Position numbers and translations under genes: made by a program. A stretch of 64,000 nucleotides of DNA from contig CP053172.1 in NCBI GenBank assembly GCA_014607495.2, forward strand, positions 8,818,888-8,882,887, given 5' to 3'. Below are positions 32,701-41,710 of the stretch, one piece after another; positions within the stretch are counted from its first letter, which is position 1; every line of letters starts with the position of its first letter. This DNA comes from Carposina sasakii (lineage: Eukaryota > Arthropoda > Insecta > Lepidoptera > Carposinidae). The notes beneath the pieces were generated by a model. It was not told the origin of the DNA, made no database searches, and saw nothing but the letters and a program-made list of their open reading frames with translations.

Positions 32701-35700
32701 CAGTCACACTCTTATTGACAATAGTCACACTCTCACTGACAACAGTCACACTCTTACTGACAATAGTCACACCTTTATTGACAACAGTCACACCCTTAGT
32801 ACTGACAACAGTTATACTTTTACTGACAATAGTCACACCTTTATTGACAACAGTCACACCCTTAGTACTGACAACAGTCACACTCTTACTGACAATAGTC
32901 ACACTCTTACTGACAACAGTCACACTCTTATTGACAATAGTCACACTCTTACTGACAACAGTCACACTCTTATTGACAATAGTCACACTCTTACTGACAA
33001 CAGTCACACTCTTATTGACAATAGTCACACTCTTATTGACAATAGTCACACTCTCACTGACAACAGTCACACTCCTATTGACAATAGTCACACTCTTATT
33101 GACAACAGTCACACCCTTAGTACTGACAACAGTTATACTTTTACTGACAATAGTCACACCTTTATTGACAACAGTCACACCCTTAGTACTGACAACAGTC
33201 ACACTCTTACTGACAATAGTCACACTCTTACTGACAACAGTCACACTCCTATTGACAATAGTCACACTCTCACTGACAACAGTCACTCCTATTGACAATA
33301 GTCACACTCTTATTGACAACAGTCACACCCTTAGTACTGACAACAGTTATACTTTTACTGACAATAGTCACACCTTTATTGACAACAGTCACACCCTTAG
33401 TACTGACAACAGTCACACTTTTACTGACAACAGTCACACTTTTATTGACAACAGTCTTTATACTAGTACTCATCATATTGTCTCTAAGCAACACACTGAT
33501 GAATTATTACAACGCTTCTGGGAGCAAGAAGAAATTACAACTATTAGGAAATCTCTTACACCGGAAGAGACTTATTGTGAAACATTATTTTCTAGTACTA
33601 CCTTAAGAGACCCAACAGGACGGTTTAAGGTACAAATGCCAATAATTAATGAAAAGTTTGGTATGTTAGGTGAGTCCTATAATACTGCCTTCAAGTGTTT
33701 AACCTTATTAGAAAAGAGATTAAACAGGAACCCTCCTCTTAAAAAACAATACAAAGAATTTATTGAAGAATATTTAGCTCTTGGTCATGCGGAAATTATT
33801 ACAAAAGGCGAGATAACAAGCGAAACACCCATATATTTTCTTCCACACCATCCAGTTATCAAGCCAAGTAGTGTTAGCACTAAATTAAGAGTAGTTTTCA
33901 ATGCTAGCTCTCAGTCTTCCAGTGGGATTTCATTGAATGACCTTATGTATGAAGGGCCTAACTTGTTTAAAGATGTAACAGAAATCATTGTACGTTTTAG
34001 AACCTACAAATTTGTTCTATCTTGTGACATCATTAAAATGTTTAGAAATATTAACATGTCAGATAAACACTGTTTATTACAGTGTATTCTCTGGAGAAAT
34101 TCTGTAGATGAGCAAATACAAATGATAAAACTTAAGACGGTCACCTATGGAACCCGTAGTGCTCCATACTTAGCCTACAGAACCCTGCTTGAACTTGCAA
34201 AACAAGATGGTCATTTATACCCTCAGGCAGCATTCTGCATTAATAATCAAACTTTTATGGATGATGTCCACTGTGGCACAAACTCTTTGCCTGATGCCAT
34301 TGAATTAGCTAATCAGCTGAATTCATTATTTAATAGAGGTTGCTTTCAATTACATAAGTGGGCAGCAAACCATCCTCAAATTTTACAAAGTGTCATGAAC
34401 TTAAGTGAAAGGGAACAGTCACCAAGTTCATTAATTATAGGTGATGAGGCAAGCACACTCGGTTTAAAATGGGATCCGGTCAATGATTTATTTAAATTTG
34501 GGTTTCCTGAATTACAATTACATAGTTTAGATTTTACAAAGAGGCAAGTTCTTTCTATTATTGCAAGGATTTATGATCCACTCGGTTATTTGTCTCCAGT
34601 TACTATTACAGCTAAAACATTTATGCAAGAAATTTGGAAGGAAAAATTGGATTGGGATCAAACTTTGCCATCTAATTTATTAAACAAGTGGTTATTATTC
34701 TACAACAATTTACCTCATTTACAAAATACTTACATACCTAGATACTGTTTGTCAGACATACCAGATAAAGTTTATCTTGTTGGCTTTTGTGATGCCAGTT
34801 CTCAGTCTTATGGAGCTTGTATCTATATAGTAGGAGAGTACTTAAATAAGCCTCCTTCATCCCATATTCTCATAGGCAAGAGTAAAGTAGCACCTCTTAA
34901 AACAATTTCTATACCCAGGTTAGAACTCTGCGGTGCAGTGTTACTCTCAAAACTTATACTGAAAATTAAAGGTACATTGGAGGTTGTTGTAAATATTGAC
35001 AACATCCTTTTATTTACTGATTCGTCTATTGTATTACATTGGTTAAATAATCCATATAAAAAGTGGAATGTTTTTGTCGCCAATAGGGTGACAGAAATAT
35101 TACTAAATACTAAAGTTAGTTCATGGAGTCATGTAGTCTCCAAAGACAATCCTGCTGATGTGATAACACGAGGGTTATGCCCTAGTAAGTTACAAGAAAA
35201 CTCACTTTGGTGGCTCGGCCCACAGTGGTTACAGTTTCCTCACAATGAGTGGCCTATTAATTGTGTACCATTTGATGCTCATTTTGAGGAGGAACTTTGT
35301 AAGTCGGCTGTTATACACACAATAGTTAAATCACCTGCTATCCAGGATTTAGATTATTTCATATTGATCTTCGAGAAGTACTCTAGTTTCCAACGTTTAC
35401 AAAGGGTTATTGCAAGATGCTTTAGATTTATTTACAATATAAGAAACTCAAATTCTAAATCGGTTGGACCTCTTACTCTAACAGAATTGGAATCCAGCCA
35501 TAATTTCATTATTAAGGTTGTCCAAGTTTCATCTTATAGTCAAGAAATTAAGTTCTTGAAATCTAATTCTTATATTCCAAAGGCAAGTAGCTTAAGAAAA
35601 TTAACACCCTTTCTTGATATCAACAATCTGCTTAGAGTTGGTGGTAGAATAAAACGTGCAGAAGTCCAGTATAATCAAAGGTTTCCAATTATCTTGCCAA

Positions 35701-38700
35701 ATAAGAGTCATGTTACATATCTTATTATTAGGCATGTGCATAACCAATTGTTTCATTCAGGATTAAATAACACATTATCAAATTTGAGATTATCCTATTG
35801 GCCTATACATGCTAGAGTGGTTGTGAAGAAAGTTATTAGGGACTGCGTTTTGTGCACTAGATATAGGTCACAGGCATGTAGTCAGAGAATGTCAAACTTA
35901 CCTTATCACAGAGTAAATCTAGAAAGACCATTCTTGCATGCAGGACTGGATTTTGGTGGTCCTATTTATGTTAAATCCTCTAGCTTGAGAAATGCAAAGT
36001 ACATTAAAAGTTATATTTGTCTGTTCATTTGCCTAGCTACTAGAGCTATACACATAGAGTTGGCATCAGATCTGTCAACAGCAGCGTTTATAGCATGTCT
36101 TAAAAGGTTTTGTGCCAGACGGGGAGTTTGTAAAACTATCTATAGTGACAATGCTACAAACTTCCGTGGTGCTCATAATGAATTAAATAAGTTACATGAA
36201 ATGTTTTTAAATGAAACATCTTATAGTGATATTATTAATTTCACTAATACATTGAAAATTGATTGGAAGTTTACAGTTCCCTTAGCAAGCCATATGGGTG
36301 GTCTGTATGAAGCGGGCATTAAATCTGCAAAAACTTTGCTTAAAAGAAAGTTAGGAAATTGCAGATTGACTTTTGAATATTTATACACATTGTTAACAGA
36401 AATTGAGTCTATTTTAAATTCTAGACCCTTAAGTGCTATTTCAGATTCTATAGATGATTTGAATTTCCTTAGCCCAGGACACTTCCTAATAGGCAGCACT
36501 CTTTTAGATATACCAGAACCTAATCTCTTAAATGTCCCAGAAAATAAATTAGATAAGTATCATAGATTAATAGCAATTAAGCAGCAATTTTGGAAGGATT
36601 GGTTTAATAAATATTTAAGTGAACTTCAACAAAGGCAGAGGTGGCTAAATGTTCATCCAAATTTAGAAATTGGTGATTTAGTTATAATTAAAAATGAATT
36701 AACCCCTCCAGGTACTTGGCCTTTAGGGAGAATTATTAAAGTTTTTCAGTCTAAGGATGACCAGTTAGTTAGATCTGCACTTGTTAAAACTTCAAGTGGT
36801 GAGTACCACAGACCCATACATAAATTAATTTTACTGACTTGCCCAAGTTCTCAAAAGTAAATGTAATGTGAGCAGGTTGTAAGAATTGTAAAATTTAAGA
36901 TTAGTGATTAGGTATGTTATATAGTAAGTTGTTAGTTACATAAAATAGAAATAAGTTGTTAACTTGTATTTGATTTAAAATTTTAATTGTTAAAATGAAA
37001 GTGTTGAGAGAAATTAGTGGCATACTTTACAAAGTGATTACATTATGGTTGTGTCTTTATAGAACAATATTTAGTTTGTTACAAGAACAATATTTAGTTT
37101 GTTACAAGAACAATATTTTAGTTTGTTTCAAGAACAATATTTAGTTTGTTACTAGAACAATATTTAGTTTGTTACAAGAACAATATTTTAGTTGTTACAA
37201 GAACAATATTTAGTTTGTTACAAGAACAATATTTTAGTTTGTTACAAGAACAATATTTTAGTTTGTTACACGAACAATATTTTAGTTACAAGGCTTCTAA
37301 TTGTTTATATCCCTGACTCTGTCAGCAGGGGGGTGTATGTACGATATTATAGGCTGTATGTTATAATTATTCATGTGCCTTGTCAATGTCTAGGAGCTGT
37401 CAAAGTCAAAGGAACTGTCATTGATATAAACCTCTCGCTCTAGTCCTCTCTGTTCTTTTTTTAATAGCCATACTTGTTTCCTTGTAGTGAATGAAGCATT
37501 GTAATTTAATTTTATTACTTAGATCCACGAACAATAAACATATTAAAAGTTATTAAACGTATTTATTTATTATCGTGAAGAATCCAGTACAATTACAAAC
37601 ATTTTTTTTTTGTTAAAATTTAAAAAAACTTTATGTATTGCTGTCAACAATAAATCATGATGCAATACTTCATCTAAACTCTTTTGAATTCTAAATGAAC
37701 CTACAAACAAACCTACCTGTGGAAAAATATCCCCTTGATGCAATCTCTGTTGCAGAGGCTTCGTGCGATTGGTTATCAGAGGTTTCCTCTCTTTGGTTAT
37801 CAGAGGTTTCCTCTCTTTGGTTATCAGAGGTTTCCTCTCTTTGGTTATCAGAGTCATCTTTATTCTCCTCTTCAGCATCATTGCCTTTTTCAAAATCTTC
37901 ATTGGAGCTGTTCCCTAGCTCAGCTAGAAATATATAATTTTGAACATTTTAGTAATCCATAAGTGATAATATACACATACATAGTCACCCCCATTATCCC
38001 TCTAAGAGGTTGGGCAGAAGTGTGCAAAATACCCACCCACTTTTCACCAGTTAGCTTGATAAGTCCCATGTGGTGGGGGGGGGGGTGCAATCTAGCAACC
38101 AGTAGTGAATGCAAAAGGAAATGTTGTTGGGTCATACTAAATAGGTAATACATATAAGCTATTAGCATCAGAGCCTTGTCTGTTAAATAGCTGGGTGTAC
38201 CACGGGCAGGTGAGGTTGATTTCAAGTCCTAAAGATATACACCATACACATACTATATAATATGTAATTAAAATTTATTGGTGAAAGTGGTATGTAAAGG
38301 TCATGAAGAAGGTATAAAAGAGGAGGTGGGACTATGAACTGAGTCGTGTGGCAATCGTGAGGCCATGACGTCATGGTAGGGACGGAGCTTTAGCGCCAGT
38401 GTAACGCAGTAACTGGAACCACACACTTGTGCTCCGAAATGTAACTGTATTAAAATTACAAAGACACTAGTGCTTTTATCAGGGTACTTTTTTTTACTAA
38501 AACATAGTATAATATTGCCATCTAGTGATGAGTAATTGCACTAGTAAAACAATCTTGAACCATATTGATAATGAGCAAGTAGATTGACTAGTCACTACGA
38601 AGTGGTTTCTATGTAAATGGGCAGGGCTACAGTGTTCGAATGCTCCCCTCGACCCATACTTCAACCCCGCTCCGCGGCACTGTATTTCTGTATGAAAATA

Positions 38701-39000
38701 ACTTAGCCACTACTCCTCTTTTATTTCTTCTCCATGGTAAAGGTGAACCACAAACATGCAGTGTAACTACTTGCAACATGCATTCTTTATACATAAGACA
38801 CAAGTAACAATATGCAACAGGCACTAATAATGTGCGATTTGATTGATTGGTTATTCCCAGGCTAGCAATGCTGTCATACCCTTAGCACGTTTCAGCTGAT
38901 AATGGAACCCATATTGAGCCTTGATTTCTTCAAATTCCACAAAATTGATCATAGTATCACGCAATTCACTAGCTTGCCTTATAGCACCCATTTTCAACAT
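29348..39000 (-). CDS. Host gene, uncharacterised protein of 241 aa in three coding exons
   Basis: Coding exons (minus strand): 39000-38880, 37923-37717 and 29745-29348. The introns have GT/AG ends, and both junctions split a codon after its first base, so the frame is continuous and totals 726 nt including the stop. The start is the first ATG after the acceptor at 39011. Residues 1-40 (MLKMGAIRQASELRDTMINF...) look helical. Residues 41-110 are acidic, with an eight-residue DNQREETS repeat. Then comes a basic stretch, RRGRRTRQPKRRRHED, probably a nuclear localisation signal, and a C-terminal region with CTLCESDQADHTC. I do not recognise the family. An antisense BEL element and a MITE lie in the last intron. 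If the first donor is skipped, a short form ends at TAA 38857. Confidence 0.72.
29905..30160. mobile_element. Foldback MITE, compact copy (~256 bp)
   Basis: About 110 bp at each end form inverted repeats: GAGGAATAAGATGTCATAGA, CTAATGTCATAC, TTTCGATGCACCATTGGACT, GGTGCCTCACAATTCCAG and the complement on the right. The centre is ACTAGTAATGTAGTACATTAC. A related copy with a different centre is at 39295-39804. The TA next to the right end suggests a TA target. It lies in the last intron of the host gene. Confidence 0.8.
30264..30517 (+). repeat. BEL 5' LTR
   Basis: Runs from TGTACGATATTATAGG to GAATCCAGTACA. It is followed after a few bases by TTGGTCCTTCGAGCCGGAT, which in other BEL elements lies at the start of the internal region and may be the primer-binding site. 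Confidence 0.93.
30560..31432 (+). CDS. BEL Gag, N-terminal part
   Basis: ATG 30560 is 43 bases inside the LTR. Residues about 25-120 include charged helices, and about 145-290 are the BEL Gag domain (DUF1759 type): KIQIPTFDGTIREWTSFKAL, KLQYLKSLLRGEAASIVASL, IESLTKRYENKLI. The ORF stops at TGA 31430-31432, but the same frame continues 6 bases later with typical Gag sequence. In this copy it is thus a nonsense codon, or possibly readthrough, within what is normally a long polyprotein. Confidence 0.9.
   Translation: MALALGGVADTKISKDDASDLERYIKKRSNIKGRLTRIYNFVHNDSETSDQYLIQVKYNDLVELYHKYDEIQIEIENIDNVANHEQERKTVEDRYFSNKAKLLKLLSSFERKQSIMPADAQDLSFPAFSGGLNSQTQVQRKIMLPKIQIPTFDGTIREWTSFKALFTSIVDSNTQLSNLQKLQYLKSLLRGEAASIVASLVLSDENYHNAIESLTKRYENKLINVNYYIKNICTHGTVSKFNLKTFLIVLQQSLDSLTALNVPVVHWDLILIYIIVNKLDNYLRTAWEVS
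31439..33295 (+). CDS. BEL nucleocapsid and aspartic protease with repeat tail
   Basis: Continues the Gag frame. Residues about 38-115 carry the BEL Cys/His cluster (CVLCNRSHDLTKCPSF, LCFNCLHPYSFKHKCSN, CNICHKKHH). The protease active site is ALLDSGSQVNIMTQDLA near residue 220, followed by the flap/second half (IDILLGGQLFYSLLL). From about residue 375 the chain becomes a seven-residue repeat, (S/T)HTLTDN, until the frame is lost near 33285 by a 2-bp deletion in one repeat unit. The stop at 33293-33295 results from that shift. Confidence 0.88.
   Translation: MDLPSLKELIEFLNHRSTALELINEKVTNSNYSRLNQVVSHVNIVSNNCVLCNRSHDLTKCPSFLEMDPLNRNNFVKNKKLCFNCLHPYSFKHKCSNRTCNICHKKHHTMIHITKQEFNRPLSITNERAVSGAQTNNHNSVKPQKTSGFLAQPVASAAEVSTSSVLHTCISDCLEDSVQTDKSQNLVHLAHTNRSEVFLSTALIKIKDIKGNWLTARALLDSGSQVNIMTQDLASKLNLEMSHHINYVIQGVSPSPIKTALSTTVTIASRFTDYVNTAHCLITESISNKLPQIYIPLCNFKIPKHYNMADPLFYMPKSIDILLGGQLFYSLLLQGNIKLGTHLPTLINTVFGWVVTGNIELSMLSLFQTYNTVHTLTDNSHTPIDNSHTLTDNSHTLIDNSHTLTDNSHTLIDNSHTLTDNSHTLIDNSHTLTDNSHTLTDNSHTFIDNSHTLSTDNSYTFTDNSHTFIDNSHTLSTDNSHTLTDNSHTLTDNSHTLIDNSHTLTDNSHTLIDNSHTLTDNSHTLIDNSHTLIDNSHTLTDNSHTPIDNSHTLIDNSHTLSTDNSYTFTDNSHTFIDNSHTLSTDNSHTLTDNSHTLTDNSHTPIDNSHTLTDNSHSY
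32562..33455 (+). repeat. 21-bp coding minisatellite between protease and RT
   Basis: About forty copies of a 21-bp unit (ACTCTTACTGACAACAGTCAC and variants with ATTGACAATAG), with a higher-order block containing CCCTTAGTACTGACAACAGT. Because 21 is a multiple of three, all three plus frames and a minus frame stay open for about 750 bp. The true polyprotein frame reads TDNSHTLIDNSHTL. The large overlapping ORFs in other frames are by-products. Confidence 0.93.
33287..36860 (+). CDS. BEL Pol: RT, RNase H, integrase
   Basis: After the repeats the frame reads HTDELLQRFWEQEEI, typical of BEL just before RT. RT: LRVVFNASSQSSSGISLNDL, SCDIIKMFRNINM, TYGTRSAPYLAYRT and the active site TFMDDVHCG. RNase H: VGFCDASSQSYGACIY and LLFTDSSIVLHWLN. 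Integrase: HHCC region (IIRHVHNQLFHSGLNN ... CVLCTRYR), then DDE: Asp in HAGLDFGGPIYV, Asp in TIYSDNATNFRG, Glu in MGGLYEAGIKSAK. A DUF5641-type tail follows (QRQRWLNVHPNLEIGDLVII). The domain block is uninterrupted. It is out of frame with Gag-protease only through the 2-bp loss in the minisatellite. Confidence 0.93.
37060..37290 (+). repeat. Tandem ~24-bp repeats in the BEL 3' UTR
   Basis: About ten copies of AGAACAATATTTAGTTTGTTAC (22-24 bp; extra T in some). They precede the polypurine tract GTCAGCAGGGGGGTGTA (about 37321-37337), which abuts the 3' LTR. Confidence 0.85.
37338..37591 (+). repeat. BEL 3' LTR
   Basis: 254 bp, TGTACGATA to CCAGTACA, preceded by a purine-rich tract and followed by the ATTAC duplication. 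One base differs from the 5' LTR. Confidence 0.94.
37717..37923 (-). other. Internal exon of the host gene with acidic repeats
   Basis: Acceptor TATTTCTAG and donor ACAG/GTAGGT bound 207 nt. It encodes an acidic stretch (EDFEKGNDAEEENKDD), then three to four copies of DNQREETS from a 24-bp DNA repeat (about 37770-37855). Both ends have phase 1, matching neighbouring exons, so skipping this exon would also keep the frame. Confidence 0.72.
37972..38095. repeat. Dispersed repeat fragment and G-run
   Basis: CCCATTATCCCTCTAAGAGG, TTGGGCAGAAGTGTGC and CACTTTTCACCAGTTAGCTTGA match 6235-6315. A run of Gs (about 38072-38083) follows. Intronic. Confidence 0.6.
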
Positions 39001-39010
39001 TCTTCTGAAC
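38880..39010 (-). other. First coding exon of the host gene
   Basis: Acceptor TGTTTACAG (39012-39011), start codon at 39000 and donor AAGG/GTATGA at 38879. It contributes 40 codons and one base. 10 bases of 5' UTR precede the ATG. Confidence 0.7.
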
Positions 39011-39294
39011 CTGTAAACAATTTATTTAATTGAAAACTAAAAACAGTCAATGCAAAGTTAATGAAATTAATATTGAACAGTACAGAGGGTTAGGAAATGG
39101 GAGATAAAATAAAGGCTACAAATGCACAGGCAGACAGCTAGTATGGCATGTGTATATGTTGTAATAAGAGCATAAACATTTTTTTTATGTGTATAAGAAC
39201 AATGGACAGAGTGCATTCACAGACTGAGTGTGTACTGGACAAAAACACCATACTGATGGTGAGTGGTGCATTTTCTGGTATGGGTAGAGGCATA

Positions 39295-39804
39295 GAGGAA
39301 TAAGATTTCATAGAGTGCTAATGTCATACTAACTGTTTCGATGCACCATTAGACTTTTCGGTGCCTCACAATTCCAGTCCTTGACACTTAGATTCTATTA
39401 ATGTAATGTATAGTAATGTACTACATTACCAGTGGTCGGAGTAGGTATATTGATTTTACATACTTGCGTCATATCATAACATGGACATGCATTTTTTCCG
39501 GAATGTACCGGAGTTTCCAAAAACTAGCAGCATAGCGTTGAGAGTATTGATACATTTTTAACTAGTTTCATGTAATAATTTCGAAGTTACAGTATTTTTA
39601 TTTTATTTTTATTATAATAATCCGGAAACTCAGAGGTGTATCCATATTAACATATACGTTTGATGTCAATGACCTTAATTCAATATAACGTATAGTAATT
39701 CAATCTAAGTGTCAAGGACTGGAATTGTGAGGCACCGAAAAGTCTAATGGTGCATCGAAACTGTTAGTATGACATTAGCACTCTATGTCTACATCTTATT
39801 CCTC
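39295..39804. mobile_element. Foldback MITE, long copy (~510 bp)
   Basis: Same inverted arms as 29905-30160 (GAGGAATAAGATTTCATAGA ... TCTTATTCCTC), flanked by TA on both sides. The centre, about 39433-39690, is unrelated to the compact copy and AT-rich. It lies in the first intron of the host gene. Confidence 0.8.
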
Positions 39805-39975
39805 TATGGTAGAGGTAACTATTCTGTGTATGAGTGGATAATGTGTGAATAGACATCTCTACTCCACAATGTTACTGGACTTACTATGAATGCTTCAATC
39901 TGTGACAACACTCCATCTGTTGTTCATTATACATTTATGGCCCATCTGTTGTTCATTATACATTTATGATAACAA

Positions 39976-40027
39976 CTTAGATTAATTATAGGTCTTCGCT
40001 CCGCTCTGACCGAATCATTATTCTAAG
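39976..40027. mobile_element. Ultra-short hAT-like inverted-repeat element, copy B (52 bp)
   Basis: CTTAGATTAATTATAGGTC, a core TTCGCTCCGCTCTGACC, and CGAATCATTATTCTAAG. Perfect 8-bp duplication GATAACAA at 39968-39975 and 40028-40035. It lies in the first intron of the host gene. Confidence 0.88.
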
Positions 40028-40930
40028 GATAACAAAGCAAGCAACTGAAAGTTTGTAATTAATTTCTATTACAAGTGAATGCATATAAAAATACAGAAGC
40101 AACATGGGGCATTTAGACAGCGACAATAATCGTAAGAATAAGCCAATAAAAAAGTAATAGAGGCAATCCATGTGGATTGTCATTAAGCTAGGCCAGTGAA
40201 ATACAATGTGGAATGTCTCCATTTAGAATACCTATTGGCTTATTGTCTTGGCTTGCTGGATTGTCCCTGCTATTGGCCTAAACGCCTCATTATTCCTGTG
40301 GTGGGTGGGTGACAGACATCCACCCACACTAATTGGCATAGACCCACTGATATCGTTAAGAAAGCTCCCTCAGCCAGGTAGTTAAGTAGCATGCCTTCAT
40401 AATGCCCCTTTTACGACACAGTAAAACATTATATCTGTGGTTTTAGGCAAGTTATGCGTGCGTCAGATTTTAGGCAAACGCTAGGCAAGCAACCCTGCAT
40501 GTGCACATGTAGATAACCTAACCTAAGTTCGCGATGGAAGTAGTAAGTAGGAATTATTTAAGACAAACACAATTATAACAAAAGCAGAGTTCAATACCAC
40601 ACCACCGACCATAAAATGATAAATAACAAAACGCCGGCCCCACGTGGCAAGCAACTTGTCTGCCGCCGAAAATTTTAGTAGATGGCTTTTGGTAGAAGAT
40701 GTAACCGAATAAGAACAAGATAGGTAAGTAGGTAGATAATATTTGCGGAAACTGGCCAACCCATTGAGATTAGAAAGATCATTCGGTAGGGAACAGACAT
40801 GCGCAAAACTGAATGCAGCCATTTTTGAAGATCACATCGATACCTAGATGATAAACAGCGAAACTGTCGATAATTAGCTAATTGAAACAATGTCTTAAAT
40901 TAATCAAACAAAAGACAAGAAAAAACTTAC

Positions 40931-41015
40931 CGAACAAGCTAAATAGACCCACAATCAAAGAGTATAAAATAATAAACACAATTTTACGTCCGTCACCCAC
41001 CCTCGCGATCCCGAG
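40931..41015 (-). other. Putative non-coding first exon of the host gene
   Basis: On the minus strand GCTTGTTCG is followed by a strong donor, GTAAGTTTTTTC (intron starts 40930). No ATG lies in the ~85 bases upstream, so this would be 5' UTR. The transcription start is unknown; a hAT element lies immediately upstream at 41024. Confidence 0.5.
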
Positions 41016-41254
41016 CGAAGCAGTAGGAATGGCAATCTGAGATCGATTAATCGAAAAAATCGATTTTTCGAGCCAAAAAAAAACTATTTTTTAAATCGAT
41101 ATGTAGTACTGAATCGATTCGTTGGATCGATACGTCACCCTTTAAAATCGACATTAGATTTTTTCTGTTTTGGTATAAACCATACAATTAGTTGAAGGTG
41201 CCCGTATTATAAGAGTGCTGCCGGTCAATTACTCAAAAACTCGCGAGATGGCTG

Positions 41255-41520
41255 TTTTTTTTTTATAAATAGATAAATATTCACACATTACACAACACAT
41301 TAACCTAGTCCCACAGTAAGATCTCTAAAGTCTTGTGTCGTGGGTACTAAGCAACGGTATATAAATACATACATAAGTATAGAAACATCCATGACTCGGA
41401 AACAAACATTGATATTCATCATATCAATGTTTGCACCTACCGGGATTCGAAACCAGGACCTATGGCGTCGCAGGCAGGATCACTACCTACTAGACCAGTC
41501 GGCCGTCAAGTTTAGTGTGT
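41255..41520 (-). mobile_element. tRNA-derived SINE
   Basis: On the minus strand the head reads TTGACGGCCGACTGGTCTAG, TAGGTAGTGATCCTGCCTGC and GGTTTCGAATCCC. That gives a pol III A-box-like motif (TGGTCTAGTAGG) and B box (GGTTTCGAATCC) of a degenerate tRNA head. The tail reads CTAGGTTAATGTGTTGTGTA, then A/T-rich. Fragments of it occur at 25885-25985 and 28285-28345. No clear target duplication. Confidence 0.75.
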
Positions 41521-41661
41521 TTAGTCTCCTTCGCCTCACTTCTCTTCAATAAAAAAAGTTAAATTTATAATTTTATCTTTGATTTTTCGTATCTATGCTG
41601 TGATTGACATTGCGTCATTATTTATTCATTTGTTGTTTGATTGAGTGTTGAGTGACTGTTT

Positions 41662-41710
41662 CTTAGAATAATGATTCGCGAGCGGAGCGAAGACCTATTA
41701 TTAATCTAAG
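41662..41710. mobile_element. Ultra-short hAT-like inverted-repeat element, copy C (49 bp)
   Basis: CTTAGAATAATGATTCGCG, core AGCGGAGCGAAGACC, TATTATTAATCTAAG. Perfect 8-bp duplication GACTGTTT at 41654-41661 and 41711-41718. Nested in the 988-bp hAT element. Confidence 0.88.

Larger units (their letters stand above)
30264..37591 (+). mobile_element. BEL/Pao retrotransposon, full length
   Basis: The LTRs (30264-30517 and 37338-37591, both 254 bp, TG...CA) differ at one position by my reading (CATGTT versus CATATT). A 5-bp duplication, ATTAC, is at 30259-30263 and 37592-37596. The internal region encodes Gag, protease, RT, RNase H and integrase in BEL order. The coding region is broken by one in-frame TGA at 31430 and one 2-bp loss near 33285. 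The element lies antisense in the last intron of the host gene and must be young. Confidence 0.95.

Noticed and set aside
32514..33286. Extended N-terminus of the BEL Pol ORF in the LLTTVTL frame
   Set aside because: The upstream part is the minisatellite read in a second plus frame. Pol proper begins after the 2-bp loss near 33285, where the TDNSHT frame reappears.
32534..33298. 254-codon minus-strand ORF of SVTVVSK-type repeats
   Set aside because: It is the antisense image of the 21-bp minisatellite. The period is a multiple of three, so it stays open without selection; the plus-strand protease frame explains the region.
32562..33455. CRISPR-like array
   Set aside because: Units are contiguous 21-bp repeats without unique spacers and lie inside a retrotransposon ORF in a eukaryotic genome.
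40523..40890. 99- and 71-codon minus-strand ORFs upstream of the host gene
   Set aside because: They overlap in different frames and lie between a strong donor at 40930 and the acceptor at 39011, so they are probably intronic. No domain or splice site supports them.
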